A stretch of DNA of 64,000 nucleotides, taken from Isochrysis galbana. Taxonomy: Eukaryota > Haptophyta > Isochrysidales > Isochrysidaceae. Under the pieces are notes generated by a model. The model ran no database searches and was not told where the DNA came from. It worked only from the letters and a program-made list of their open reading frames with translations. The position numbers and the translations under genes were made by a program. Location of the stretch: positions 9,612,429 through 9,676,428 of the forward strand of contig CM030932.1 in assembly GCA_018136815.1 (NCBI GenBank), written 5' to 3'. Each line of letters opens with the position of its first letter. Positions within the stretch are counted from its first letter, which is position 1. This document shows positions 37,513 to 47,808 of the stretch, in pieces.

Positions 37513-38931
37513 ATGGCTCATCGTCTGAGGAGCGCCGCCCTCTCCTCTGCACTCCGACGCGAGTACGACGTAGTGGTGGCAGGCGGTGGAGTGGTCGGTG
37601 CCTCAGTCGCGTACCACCTCGCGAGGGCAGAGCCGTCACTCGCGGTATGCGTGGTAGAAAGGGACCCGCGGTATAGCCGCGCCTCAGCAGTCCTCTCTGC
37701 TGGCGGCGTGCGCCAACAATTCTCACTCGCGCCCAACATTGAGCTGTCGCTCTACGGCATCGACTTCATCCGCAATGCGCACGTAGAGCTCGCGGTTGCG
37801 GGCGAGAACCCTCCAGACCTGCAGCTGAAGGAGCAGGGCTATCTCTTTCTGGCAAGCGAGTCGGGCGAACGCACATTGCGCCGTAACGTGGAAACACAGC
37901 GCTCGTGCGGCGTCGACTGGACCACGCTTCTCACACCAACAGAGATCAAGTTCCGTTTCCCGTGGATCAGTACTGAAGGCGTTGCTCTAGGCTGCTTTGG
38001 TAGGAATGCCAGCCTTCCCATCGATTGCGTGAGTGTCCCGAAGTAGCGTCGTGAGGAGCCTTCCCTGCTCATCCACCTTGCTGTAGGTGAACACTCGGAG
38101 GGCTGGTTCGATCCGTGGGCGCTCCTGATGGGCCTTCGCTCCAAGGCACGGCAGATGGGTGTAGATTTTGTTCATGGCAACGTGACGGGACTGGGGGTCT
38201 CACACGATCAAATGAGCCGCCAGCCCACTATCTCCACAGTGCACGTGGATCAGTTTGAGCATGGCAAGGCCGACCCCGCTGTATTTGGAGCCGGGGCAGT
38301 AGTCAATGCTGCAGGAGCCTTCGCCTCAAACATTGTGCAAATGGGCGGGGAAGGTGTGTACGACCTACCGGTGCGCGCGCGGAAGCGATGTGTCTTCAAT
38401 GTGAAAATCGGCCCTACGGAAAACGCGAGCAATTCGAGTATGAATGCGCTCCTGCCATCGCAAGTGTCCACGCCGCTCGTGGTCGATCCGTCTGGCGTGT
38501 GGTTCAGACCAGAGGGCGCCTCGGGCCGCTTCATTTGTGGCGTGTCGCCACCAGCCGAGAGAGGCGATCCCGACTGCGATTCGCTGCAGGTCCTCGATGA
38601 GGTCGACCATGACCTCTTCGATGAAATCATTTGGCCAGCGCTCTACACTCGTTGTGAGGCATTTGGTGCGCTTCGTGTGGTGTCCTCGTGGGCTGGCTTC
38701 TATGAATACAACACGCTCGACGCCAACGCGATAATTGGTCGACATCCCCAGCTGCAAAATCTCATCCTGTGCAACGGCTTCTCGGGGCATGGCCTGCAAC
38801 AAGCGCCTGGCGCTGGACGTGCGGTGGCGGAACTGCTCACAACGGGAAGGTACACCAGCATCGATGTCTCATGCTTCGGATTTGAAAGGGTGCTCAAATC
38901 GGAGCCAATCTACGAGCAGAACATAGTCTAG
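37513..38931 (+). CDS. FOXRED1: FOXRED1-type FAD-dependent oxidoreductase (complex I assembly)
   Basis: Two exons, 37513-37999 and 38087-38931, separated by an 87-bp intron with GTAGGA donor and CTGTAG acceptor; 443 residues. Exon 1: short basic leader, then YDVVVAGGGVVGASVAYHLA (FAD-binding GxGxxG of the DAO family), VERDPRYSRAS, GGVRQQFSLAPNIELSLYG and FPWISTEGVALG. Exon 2 continues GEHSEGWFDPWALL, VVNAAGAFAS, VRARKRCVF, SSWAGFYEYNTLDANAIIG, and FSGHGLQQAPGAGRAVAELL near the C-terminus. This order and spacing match FOXRED1, a mitochondrial matrix flavoprotein needed to assemble respiratory complex I. The leader (HRLRSAALSSALRR) fits mitochondrial import. Confidence 0.95.
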
Positions 38932-39141
38932 CCTCAGCGCTGCCGAAATCCTTCTAGCCGTAATCCGGGGGGGACAATGCACCCCCACACGGCAGCTGCA
39001 CACACCAGACGGAGCTGGCACAATCACACAGACACCCTTTTTCACCTCACGTCAGATTGGCTCGCGCGGGGTGACTTATTAAGGGTTTAAAGTGGCGCGC
39101 AATACCGTCTCAAGAATTTATTAAAGTGGCGCGCCGGTGGG

Positions 39142-39251
39142 GGTGGGGGCTGCGACGGAAAGCCGTTTTGTAAGGATTCTATCAACTCATCTCAACGGTG
39201 GGGGCTGCGACGGAAAGCCATTTTGTAAGGATTCTATCCACTCATCTCAAC
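39142..39251. repeat. 55-bp direct repeat, two copies
   Basis: Two adjacent 55-bp copies beginning GGTGGGGGCTGCGACGGAAA, differing at about two positions. Confidence 0.85.
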
Positions 39252-39408
39252 ACCCCCGTTTTGAGGATTCTCGCCCCCAGTGAGTTACTGAAGTCGCGTT
39301 CCGTCAAAAGAGGGCCATGTGATCGTTTTGTTTTCACTTAGACTGTAATGCCAATACATGCACAAGGACGCGGCGCGTGCGCATAGCAACTTTTTCCCCC
39401 ACGACCAG

Positions 39409-40020
39409 CTAATCAGGCTGAGTTTTCATCTTCTTATTCGTCTTTTTCTCACACCCCTCCTCCTCGATCTTGTTGTCAATGTCATTCTGCTGGCAGGCGA
39501 CCATGTCGCTTGGCTGATCCTGGGTGGCGAGGTCCGTGATGCGTGCGAGGACGGCCTTCTGGTTCTCCATCCAGAGTTTGCCAGCTGCTCGGCGCACTTG
39601 CACCATGGGACTCGTTCCACCGTACGCGACCGCCGTGATGTATTCCATGCAGAGGTACGCGACGGCCGCCTCGTCTCCAATGTATTTGTGGTCTTGGGGA
39701 TCTCCTCGTACTCGTCAGAATAGTCGCCGATGAGCATAAGTTTTGCCTTGCACCAACGGCCCATGTATGGCTCAATGAGTGCCCACATCGACGGGTAGCG
39801 TTCCTTGTTCCTTGGCCAGATCCACGCGGAAGTCTCCACATCCACGGCCGCCCTCGTGCGCGGAGACGCCGAGCGATGGGGCATGCCGCGCATGTGCGAC
39901 GTCGCCACACTCATGTTCGCCGCCCACGAGATGCCGCGCGACGCACATCGCGCCGTGCACATGCACGGCGTGCATATGGGTGATTGCAAACTCATCACAC
40001 ATGTCCCGTGAGATATCTCT
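39409..40020 (-). other. possible hypothetical gene with a frame break
   Basis: Minus-strand coding character in two frames. One reads WPRNKERYPSMWALIEPY and continues to SDEYEEIPK (about 39880-39700); the other starts just there with DHKYIGDEAAVAYLCMEYI and runs to a stop at 39409 after a Lys-rich tail. Joining needs one extra base or the loss of two near 39700. No suitable intron is visible, so this is a pseudogene, an error, or a gene with unusual splicing. Family not recognised. Confidence 0.35.
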
Positions 40021-40344
40021 CTTATACTGATGAACATTTGCGTAAGTGTAGGCGAACCGCAGAGAATCAAATCGGCATACGCACGCACGGCGTCTCCATG
40101 GGGGCGCGCTGGTTCGTCAGGAAAAAGACACTGTGACAACTGCTGCCAAAAATAGAGCAGTCCCCCAGCGAGGTCTGCCCTCGTTGTGCCGACTTAAAAG
40201 CGCGCGCCGTAGATGTTTAACGCCGATACTAGGGTCACGTGTGAATATTGTTGTATAGATAACTATAACTATGGATATTTGATCGCTAAATTCGACTGAT
40301 GCCCCACAATTGACGGAACGACACCTTGTGCTTTTTGCCAACCT

Positions 40345-40460
40345 AAGATAAACTAAGTTTATACTTAGTTCAGCATGGGCATGGGGGGGCGGCCTCGCGC
40401 CTCGCCCCCCCCCCCCAAGCTCCAGCTCCCCTCCGGGGGGCCTATCGGTCACTCCCACGG
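40345..40460 (+). repeat. hairpin-edged repeat, copy 5
   Basis: AACTAAGTTTATACTTAGTT (40351-40370), a perfect 8-bp stem with TTAT loop, followed by CAGCATGGGCATGGGGGGGC and a C-rich tract, the same edge architecture as at 79 and 19474. Confidence 0.6.
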
Positions 40461-41460
40461 TATGCCTTTTGGCATGAGCTGGGCACTCATCAACACCACC
40501 CAAACCCAAACCCCCAGTGGGCGCGGGTCGCGAGTCTCACTCCCACGCCTGCGCTGGGCCTGCCCTCGAGCGCTGACTCCCCCCCATTCCTAGAGCCCCT
40601 GGACGCCAAGCAAACAGAGACAGAGGAGGCCTCTGGGTGGCTCCCGTGGCCAGCGAGGCAAGCGTGAGAGAGGCAGGAGGGGCGGAGGGGCAGGAGGTTG
40701 AGCCCCAGCCTCCAGCTTGCCATTGCCCCATTGCCCCCTGAGCTGCCCCTGCCCCTGCTGCCTGCTGCCCGTCCGGCGTCTAGGAGCCCCAAAAGGACCT
40801 CTGAGAGTAGGCCGTGGCGCGCGCATGGCGACGCGCCGCAGGGAGAAAGATGGGAGATGGGAGAGAGCAGAAAGAGGGAGAGGGGGGGATTTGCACCCCC
40901 CCCCCAAATGAAGTGCGGTGAGAAACGGAAACGGGCCCCGTTTACGTTAGCAAACGGGCGAGGGCGAGGCGGGGCGGCTGGCGGCTGGCGACAAGAGGGA
41001 GATGGAGGGAGATGAGGAGGGAGAGACTCAAGACCAAGACACCGCCGAATAAAACAATACCACTTAGAAAATCATATAACTACTCTTATGAGTCGCTGTT
41101 AACAGTTCGCGCCCGAAGAGATACCCCCCCCGCCCCCCGCGCAACCACCGGCAGCGGCAACATACATACCCCACCTGCCACCTGTCGCTTGCCGGCCATG
41201 GAGAGCCGCTCGCCAACATGGCAGCGGGGCACCCTCCCGCTGCCTCCCGCTGCTGCCCGAGCCGATGCAGCCGTTAGCCGTACACACGGCTGCAGGCCTG
41301 CAGCCTATCGCACGCATGGGTCGACCCCCCGAAACCGAACAAAAAGGAACGAGGGGGGGGGGGGGGGGCGTAAAGGGGAGTGAGGGTGTGGCAAGGGCGA
41401 TGTCAGGTATGGACCCCAGCGAAAGGGATAGCGCTCAGCAGCGTAGTGGTCATCTTCAAG
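40461..41460. other. intergenic, low-complexity GC-rich
   Basis: Several C or G homopolymers (about 40901-40908, 41126-41135, 41352-41369). No gene supported. Confidence 0.4.
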
Positions 41461-41969
41461 AATATTTCTTTGGACCCCCACTATAAAAGTAGCTTGTGCC
41501 CCCCAATCGCGAATAGAAGGTACATATATGGGACCGCAGGTCCCCATGCATCTTTTAAGCAACAAGGGTATCAGCCGACTTTCGAAATGAATGAAAGAAA
41601 ATTCTTTCGCGTCCTAAGTAGGGTTGCATGGAGACCGAATACTGGGTGAAAATAGTAGCTTCCGCTACACTTCAAGATATGGAGGTTCTCAGGCGGCTTG
41701 CCGCATCTGCGTCAGGCGTCATCGGGTCCGCTGAATATATTACACAAGCTGAGCGAGCTTCAAGATTCGTAAGTAGGACAGTTCAAAGCATCAACAACAT
41801 CAGAAAACCTCCTCCATACATGCGGGATCACGGTAATCAAACAAGCTACTATTGGCAACTTCAACAATTGCTAAGGGTCGGTTGGCTATTCTCCCTCAGT
41901 AACCGTGATGAAGAAGGCCTACGGCCAAGGAACGCTGGGAAAGCGCTCTCCGAGCGGTTGTACACGTAA
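41461..41969 (+). other. unassigned ORF pair, possibly frame-broken
   Basis: A frame ending at 41649 (with FKQQGYQPTFEMNERKFFRV) overlaps a second that starts at the ATG at 41628 and runs 113 codons to 41969 (METEYWVKIVASATLQDMEV, then mostly helical, ending GKALSERLYT). Composition is less GC-rich than the surroundings. A single frameshift could make them one protein. No family recognised; a transposon or viral fragment is possible. Confidence 0.35.
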
Positions 41970-41998
41970 ACATTAGACGAGCCCGTTCACGTTGTGGA

Positions 41999-44900
41999 CT
42001 ACCTTGCTGCGGCACCTTGCTTCTTTTTGCCTCCCGAGAGTTGCTTGAGTGCGGCCTTGAAATTCGACCAATTGGTCGCTTGCATCATCTGATCCGCAAA
42101 CGCCTTCTTGGCCTCCACGCTCAGGGGCCGGGGCACATCATCCTGAGCAAGCGCCTCCCCCAGCCAATTCGCGAATGCAGTTGATCCATGCCCATTGCGC
42201 ATAGCCCATAAACAGCTCGCGGCTTCGCCCAATAGCCACGAGGGCGCCCATGAGGAGAGGGACACAAGGAGACAGCAAATGATTGTGCCTCCCCTCGAGC
42301 AGGTTGTCTTTGTTAGTGGCTGAACGTTTCGCGTAGGTTGGATGAAGTGTGTTTGCTGCATCATTGCACGGAAAAGCTGGCCTAGAGGAGCAGGTGGAAC
42401 TGCATTTTGCAGCAATAAAAGTGCTTGCTTGTACCCCGCGACATCCTCGGGTGCGATGCTGCCATCGCTCACCCGAACAGCAGGCGCGCGTGGCGGCCGT
42501 GAGGTTGCGATAGAGGCGCACGCATCCAACACGAACGGAGCTGAGGGAGTCAGTAGTCTGCATGCCTTGCTTGACTCTATGCAAGCGGCGCAAAGGCTAA
42601 ACCAATCTGCACGCACCGACTGCTCTGCCGCCGCAGCCACAGTTGATCCGACTTTGATGGGTACCGCAAACACCTCGGCAACATGGCGCAGAAGCGCCGC
42701 CGCAATCCCCGCTTCGTCATCACTCTCGTAGTTTCCACTCAACACCATTGAGCGGAGCACGCGAAGGACGCCACGTCTACTTGCGGCGGCGGCGGCAACG
42801 ATGGCCCCCGGATCTCTGAGAGGCGAGGAGTCGGCGGATATCGCGTGGGAGGTAGCCTCGTCGAATCGAGCAGCGAGCGCTGGGGCGAGCACGGGGGGGA
42901 AAGGCGTAGAATATTCTCCAAACCCGTCGATGAGGGCGGCTGCTGCCTCGCATGCAGCATTTGCAAAGCGACACGGGTTATAGCTGGATGCAATTGGAAT
43001 GCCACTCATCGTAACCCCGCGCAGGAGGGCGGCGAGAGAAGGTGAAAGCGGTGCGAGCGCGGATGCACCCTCGGCACGGAGAGGTGCAGGCCACCGGCTC
43101 AGCAAAGCGCGCAGCGCTAGGAGCTCAGCGATGAGCGACTCAGCGACGGTAGCGGCGGCCGCCACCGGCGGTGCCGCTTGTGAGACATCCGTGCCGACAA
43201 GCACCTGCAAGGTGGCATCGAGACGAGTGCAAAGCGGCTGAAGTAGGGCGCGCACGAGGCGCGTCGCTCCTGTGGAATCCTGTGCAGCAGCGGTGGCAGC
43301 TAGTGACGCAAGCGCTTGCAACAAGACATGTGATGACTCCTGGCTCAGCGGCGACTCCGGCACCGCGCCTGCACGCTTCTGTGACACCCTGCCGTCCACG
43401 GGCGGGTGACAAAGTGCCGAGACAGAGTGAAGCACGGATGCAAGCTCCTCAAAGGAACTCGTTGACGTCGCTGCGCCCAGCGAGCAGGGGTTATCTGCCC
43501 GTTCCGCGTCCGTTCCGTCCGTGATGCCTCGACTAACGGACATGGCGAGCGTCGATCTCGGCGCGAGTGTTGCGAGTTTGAGTATTGCGACGGCACCCGC
43601 GTGGTGCTGCTTGGACCTCAATGCCCATTGTGCCCCTGGCCAGGGGATCGGGACCTCTTCTGTGTGAGAGAGCGACCAAATCAACATCGGAACGAGCTGA
43701 GGTACTAAGTGGGAGTTGGCTGGGGAACCGAGCCATGACGCCATGGCACCCACGAGCACTAAGATCGAGCATAGCAACACACGTCCGGCAGACTTCGCGT
43801 TGCTGACGCGGGAGCTACTGTGGTTGTCACCATGGGCAGTCAGCAAGGATGCCGCGTACTCAGCCGCCGTGGGAACAATTCTCATCAACAGCGCCAGAGG
43901 CTCGCATTCCTCGCAACCTACAGCTTTCGCTGCGGCGGATGCGGCGTGAAAGACGGCCTCAAGGACCGCCCACGGAGGCGCATCGCCCATGCCCACGGCA
44001 GTTGTGACACGGCAGGTGGTTAGGGCGCCCGCAGGCGCCTTTGCACATGTCAGCGCTGCCGAGGCCAACTCATGAAGTTGTGATAGTAGCTGCAACACAT
44101 CTGACCCACACCCATTCCGCTCCTCGGGAGGATTAGTCATCGCGCAGGTCTCTCTCGACCTCGTGGCGTCGTGCCATCTCGCCGAGTGCTGCTCTGACTG
44201 CCATTCTGATGTACAAAAGACAGTGGCCCGCAATGCAGCCCTCTGTTCCTCGCGCAGATCGATCCATACTGTTCGCTCAGCTTCCGTCACCGATGTCAGA
44301 TCGGCGGGCAACAGCGATGAGCAAAGTAGAGCGTTGAGCAATACTGGGCGAACGGTACCTACGACGCGTCCCACTAACCGCTGTGCTGACGAGTTGACAG
44401 AGAGCGAGTTGTTGCCATTCCCAAGCGTTTCGCTGATTTCGCCGACGTGGACTTCATGCTCGCCATCTCGAGGAGTTGCAGGAGAGCTCATCACAGCTGA
44501 TGCTTCACCATTGCTCCTGCCAGAGCTGCATACATGGATACAATCATCAGCACACCTCCCTGCGCACTCGCCCAGAGCCACCCAAGCGTCTAGTGCCACC
44601 GCGGCATCATCTGCTGACAATTGCTGCGTGGCCACAAGGAGCAGCTCGCACCACTGCCCAAGCATGGTTTCCAGCGCCAACGCCGCCTCCGACAGACATG
44701 TCCCAGCAGCCAGTGCGCCGTTGGCGGTTGATGGCTGCGGCAACATACCCACTATGCTATGGACGGTCAAGTCGATATGGCCCTGCCCGGAAAGACAGTT
44801 GAGTGCCTCGGCTGCGGATGACATAGCTACGCATGCATGGGCCACGACGATGGTCACGTGCCGGCTCCGAAGGTCCAGCGCCCGCAACCTAGTATGCAGC

Positions 44901-45898
44901 TCAGACAGCAGACGCAAAAGCAAACGTAACCCCTCTAACACTTTACGACTATTCGCTTGAAGGTTGGATGCCGCGTCCAGACTGTCCGACTCTGCGCCAA
45001 CTGATGGCTTTGATGTCGCTCGCACGCGAGCGCTTCCTCTTCCGGTAGCTCCAACTCCACTGGCATGCTTGGATGAACGACTGGAAGCAAGCTGCAACCG
45101 TTCTACGATGACGTCGATGGCTGCGCACAAAGCATCGGCTGCGTCTGCTGAAATGCGAGGATGCTGTAATGCAGAGGCTGCATCATGCGCGAAGAGTGTG
45201 CTTGTGGCGACGTGGGATGGACCGACGAGCCCACATATGCACCACGCTCCACCTGCGCGCAGCACAGCGGCTGCGGAGTCGGCCGCAGCTGCAGCCTCAT
45301 GTTCCAACGTTTGCAACCTGCCCGCACCGCCCGCGATGGTGGCAGCCTGCTCGAACCAGCCATGAAGTTTTGTGAGAGTTTGATGAGCAGACTCTTCAAG
45401 GGCCTGGCGCACACGCGCCGGGCGTTCCGGCGGGGTGGAGATTCTCGTGGCCGGGCAGTGAAGCTCCTCCGCAAGAAGGGTGAGAAGGCTCAGCGCGATG
45501 CTCCGGTTGGTGCTCGAGGCGTCCCCGTCAAACGCGTTGAGCAGTGAGAGGTCTGCCGAGCGGATCATGGCGACTGCAGCGGCAAGTCCAAGCTGCGTGA
45601 GCCCCGCCGTCCAGTGAAGATCTGCTGCCGCAGCCAGCGCGTCCACCAGCTCCGGACCGCACGGTTCCAGCTCGGCTGGCGCCGCTCTGCGCAGAGCCTT
45701 CTGCATCGCCTGAGCGCAGAAAAGCGCCGAAGGTGAAGGCGGACCCCCCACAAGAAGCTGGACGGCGAGGCAGTGCATCAGACGATGGAGATGGCCCGGC
45801 GCCTTCTCAGACGCGCTTAGGCCTTCCTCGCCACGCCTGCGGGCCTGCGGGTCAGCAGAGAGAGCCGCGTCGATCACAGCCGACAGCTCGCTCGCCAT
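41999..45898 (-). CDS. importin-13/transportin-3-type karyopherin-beta
   Basis: 1299 residues from the ATG at 45898 (MASELSAVIDAALSADPQAR); an upstream extension in the same frame lacks ATG. The protein is almost entirely amphipathic helical repeats (HEAT type) rich in Ala and Leu, with the importin N-terminal pattern of a first helix followed by about 30 residues and a long helix (FCAQAMQKALRRAAP). The C-terminus, with AFANWLGEALAQ followed by LSVEAKKAFADQM and FKAALKQLSGGKKK, resembles the end of transportin-3/importin-13 family carriers, which move SR proteins, eIF1A and other cargo through nuclear pores under Ran control. It is longer than the usual 920-960 residues owing to low-complexity inserts. 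No intron is evident. The exact subfamily is uncertain. Confidence 0.78.
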   Translation of the reverse strand: MASELSAVIDAALSADPQARRRGEEGLSASEKAPGHLHRLMHCLAVQLLVGGPPSPSALFCAQAMQKALRRAAPAELEPCGPELVDALAAAADLHWTAGLTQLGLAAAVAMIRSADLSLLNAFDGDASSTNRSIALSLLTLLAEELHCPATRISTPPERPARVRQALEESAHQTLTKLHGWFEQAATIAGGAGRLQTLEHEAAAAADSAAAVLRAGGAWCICGLVGPSHVATSTLFAHDAASALQHPRISADAADALCAAIDVIVERLQLASSRSSKHASGVGATGRGSARVRATSKPSVGAESDSLDAASNLQANSRKVLEGLRLLLRLLSELHTRLRALDLRSRHVTIVVAHACVAMSSAAEALNCLSGQGHIDLTVHSIVGMLPQPSTANGALAAGTCLSEAALALETMLGQWCELLLVATQQLSADDAAVALDAWVALGECAGRCADDCIHVCSSGRSNGEASAVMSSPATPRDGEHEVHVGEISETLGNGNNSLSVNSSAQRLVGRVVGTVRPVLLNALLCSSLLPADLTSVTEAERTVWIDLREEQRAALRATVFCTSEWQSEQHSARWHDATRSRETCAMTNPPEERNGCGSDVLQLLSQLHELASAALTCAKAPAGALTTCRVTTAVGMGDAPPWAVLEAVFHAASAAAKAVGCEECEPLALLMRIVPTAAEYAASLLTAHGDNHSSSRVSNAKSAGRVLLCSILVLVGAMASWLGSPANSHLVPQLVPMLIWSLSHTEEVPIPWPGAQWALRSKQHHAGAVAILKLATLAPRSTLAMSVSRGITDGTDAERADNPCSLGAATSTSSFEELASVLHSVSALCHPPVDGRVSQKRAGAVPESPLSQESSHVLLQALASLAATAAAQDSTGATRLVRALLQPLCTRLDATLQVLVGTDVSQAAPPVAAAATVAESLIAELLALRALLSRWPAPLRAEGASALAPLSPSLAALLRGVTMSGIPIASSYNPCRFANAACEAAAALIDGFGEYSTPFPPVLAPALAARFDEATSHAISADSSPLRDPGAIVAAAAASRRGVLRVLRSMVLSGNYESDDEAGIAAALLRHVAEVFAVPIKVGSTVAAAAEQSVRADWFSLCAACIESSKACRLLTPSAPFVLDACASIATSRPPRAPAVRVSDGSIAPEDVAGYKQALLLLQNAVPPAPLGQLFRAMMQQTHFIQPTRNVQPLTKTTCSRGGTIICCLLVSLSSWAPSWLLGEAASCLWAMRNGHGSTAFANWLGEALAQDDVPRPLSVEAKKAFADQMMQATNWSNFKAALKQLSGGKKKQGAAAR

Positions 45899-47808
45899 GG
45901 CGCCAATTTCGTAGGAAAGCACGAGTAATGTACCCCTCGTTGCCAAAAGTTTGACGTTCTATTTTTGGGAAGTGCCGGCAGGACTCCCGCTTTCATCGGG
46001 CTGATCCGACGCATCTGGCCTAGCCACTATGCGGGCTGCCGCAGGGCTCCCACCGGTGAGACAGAACCGCAGGCACACTGCCCTGCCAGCGTTGCTCCGT
46101 CGCGCACGCGTCGTTCTCACACGACCGTCGTAGCAGGTGGAGCGGGCCCAAAACGGCTGTACAAAAGTCTGACAATAGCGCGAGGCGAGAGGAGTAGGGG
46201 CTCTGGTGGACCGGGAGGGAGAGGGGAGTCGCGAGGCCATGGTGGCACATTATCTTGGACCACTGCCGGACCACTGCCGTGGCCGGTGAGCAGTTCTCGA
46301 CGCCCTCGCCCACTGCTGCCCACCAACCATCCCTCTGCTGAGCTGCCTCTGTTCCTTCGTCTCTCACTCACTCACTGTAGGGAGCGCTCATACACTTCAC
46401 GAGATGGCGCGAATGTGTGTAGCGCGGGGCGCTCGCCGCCGGTGTACATCTGCTCTCAGTATCAAGGTGCGTGCCCGCTGTGCCGATTAATGTGGGACAA
46501 ACGTTATGGTTGGCATGTTGGCATCATATTAGGGGTGGGGACGGGAAAAATCGACTTCTCAAAATTGCACCCAAATCTCCAAGAGAAAGCAAGGAGGGAT
46601 TCTTCATGATGACATCAAAGCAACTACAAAGTTTCGCGAGTTGATTCTTTCGTGGTCACGAGTACGAACGCCCGCAATGCGGCGATTTTTTTGCAGTGGC
46701 CAAGGAGTTTTCTTTTAGGTAAACACCCCCCTCACGAAAAAAGTACTCGCTTCCAGGAAGGATGGAAGGGGTTTTCTTTTTCTTCCCCTCCCCACCCCTA
46801 ATCATATCAACACTCCACACAACCTCACAACCTCTCACTCCACGAAAGCGCAATCGTGCATTCCTCACCCATCACAGCCTGCGAGGGACACTACAGCATG
46901 AGTCCAGCAACACTGCACATCGCACTCACACGTATGGCTGCACTTTTAGCTGCATTGCTAGCCCGGTCACTCACTCATTTTAACCACTATTTTCCACCTC
47001 CCCTGGGTGTCCAAGGATTCCGCAGGGTCCCCCCCTACCTGCCCCGCCAGCCGCCTCCCCCTCCGAACGACCCCCTCCCGCCCCACGAAGGGCAATGGCG
47101 TCGGTGAGTGACCCCCTCCAAGCGCGTAAGGCGGGAAGTGAATTGATGAAGACCGAAGTAAAATGGCGCCACGATATAATCCAACTACGACCAACACTTG
47201 AGGGGAGATCAAGGTCACACAAGGGGGTGGTTTCTTGCACCGGCGATACCTGAGCGCGCGACTTTACCTAAAAACGCTAGAAGCACGCAAGGAGGTAAGC
47301 CAGGCGAGGGGTAAAGCAGGCAACAAGGGAGGCAACAGAGGAGGCGAGGGCAAAGAAAATGAAGGCATCAGAGGAGGCGAGGGCAAAGAAAAAGAAGGCA
47401 AATGTAGGATGATGCGACGGTGACTAGCCTACAAGGAGGGGCATAGAAACGCAGACGACTTCTAAAACAAAAATGTCGATCGCGGATGCTCTCCTGCGGC
47501 ACGCGCGATGGCGCGCCTGCGGCAGGCTTGCAGCTGCCCTCTAGCGGCTCTGGAGGCTCCTAGAGGCCCAGCTCAGGGGGCGGAGGAGGTTGGGGCTAGG
47601 CCCTGGCCTCCCCTGCTTCTCCGTTCTCCCTCCCACCCTTCCCTTAGTGTGCTGTGTGTAGGCCGTGTAGTGATCAAAAGATCTCTACATGGCAACCTAT
47701 CCACCCGACCACGAGAGACCACCTACCCTCACTGTAAACGCACAATTGCTTTCATTTCCAAGAAAGTAAAGAGTGAGGAGTGATCGAATGTTCGAGGTTG
47801 TGAGGAGT
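45899..47808. other. intergenic; weak first-exon candidate and short repeats
   Basis: A possible initiating exon at 46404-46469 (ATG to a GTGCGTG donor) has no convincing continuation. AT-rich DNA lies at 46640-46760. A short minisatellite of GGAGGCGAGGGCAAAGAAAA units lies at 47336-47400. No gene supported. Confidence 0.4.

Noticed and set aside
46404-46469. Possible first exon with mitochondrial-like leader upstream of the importin gene
   Set aside because: Has an ATG and a GTGCGTG donor but no following exon with coding character could be found.
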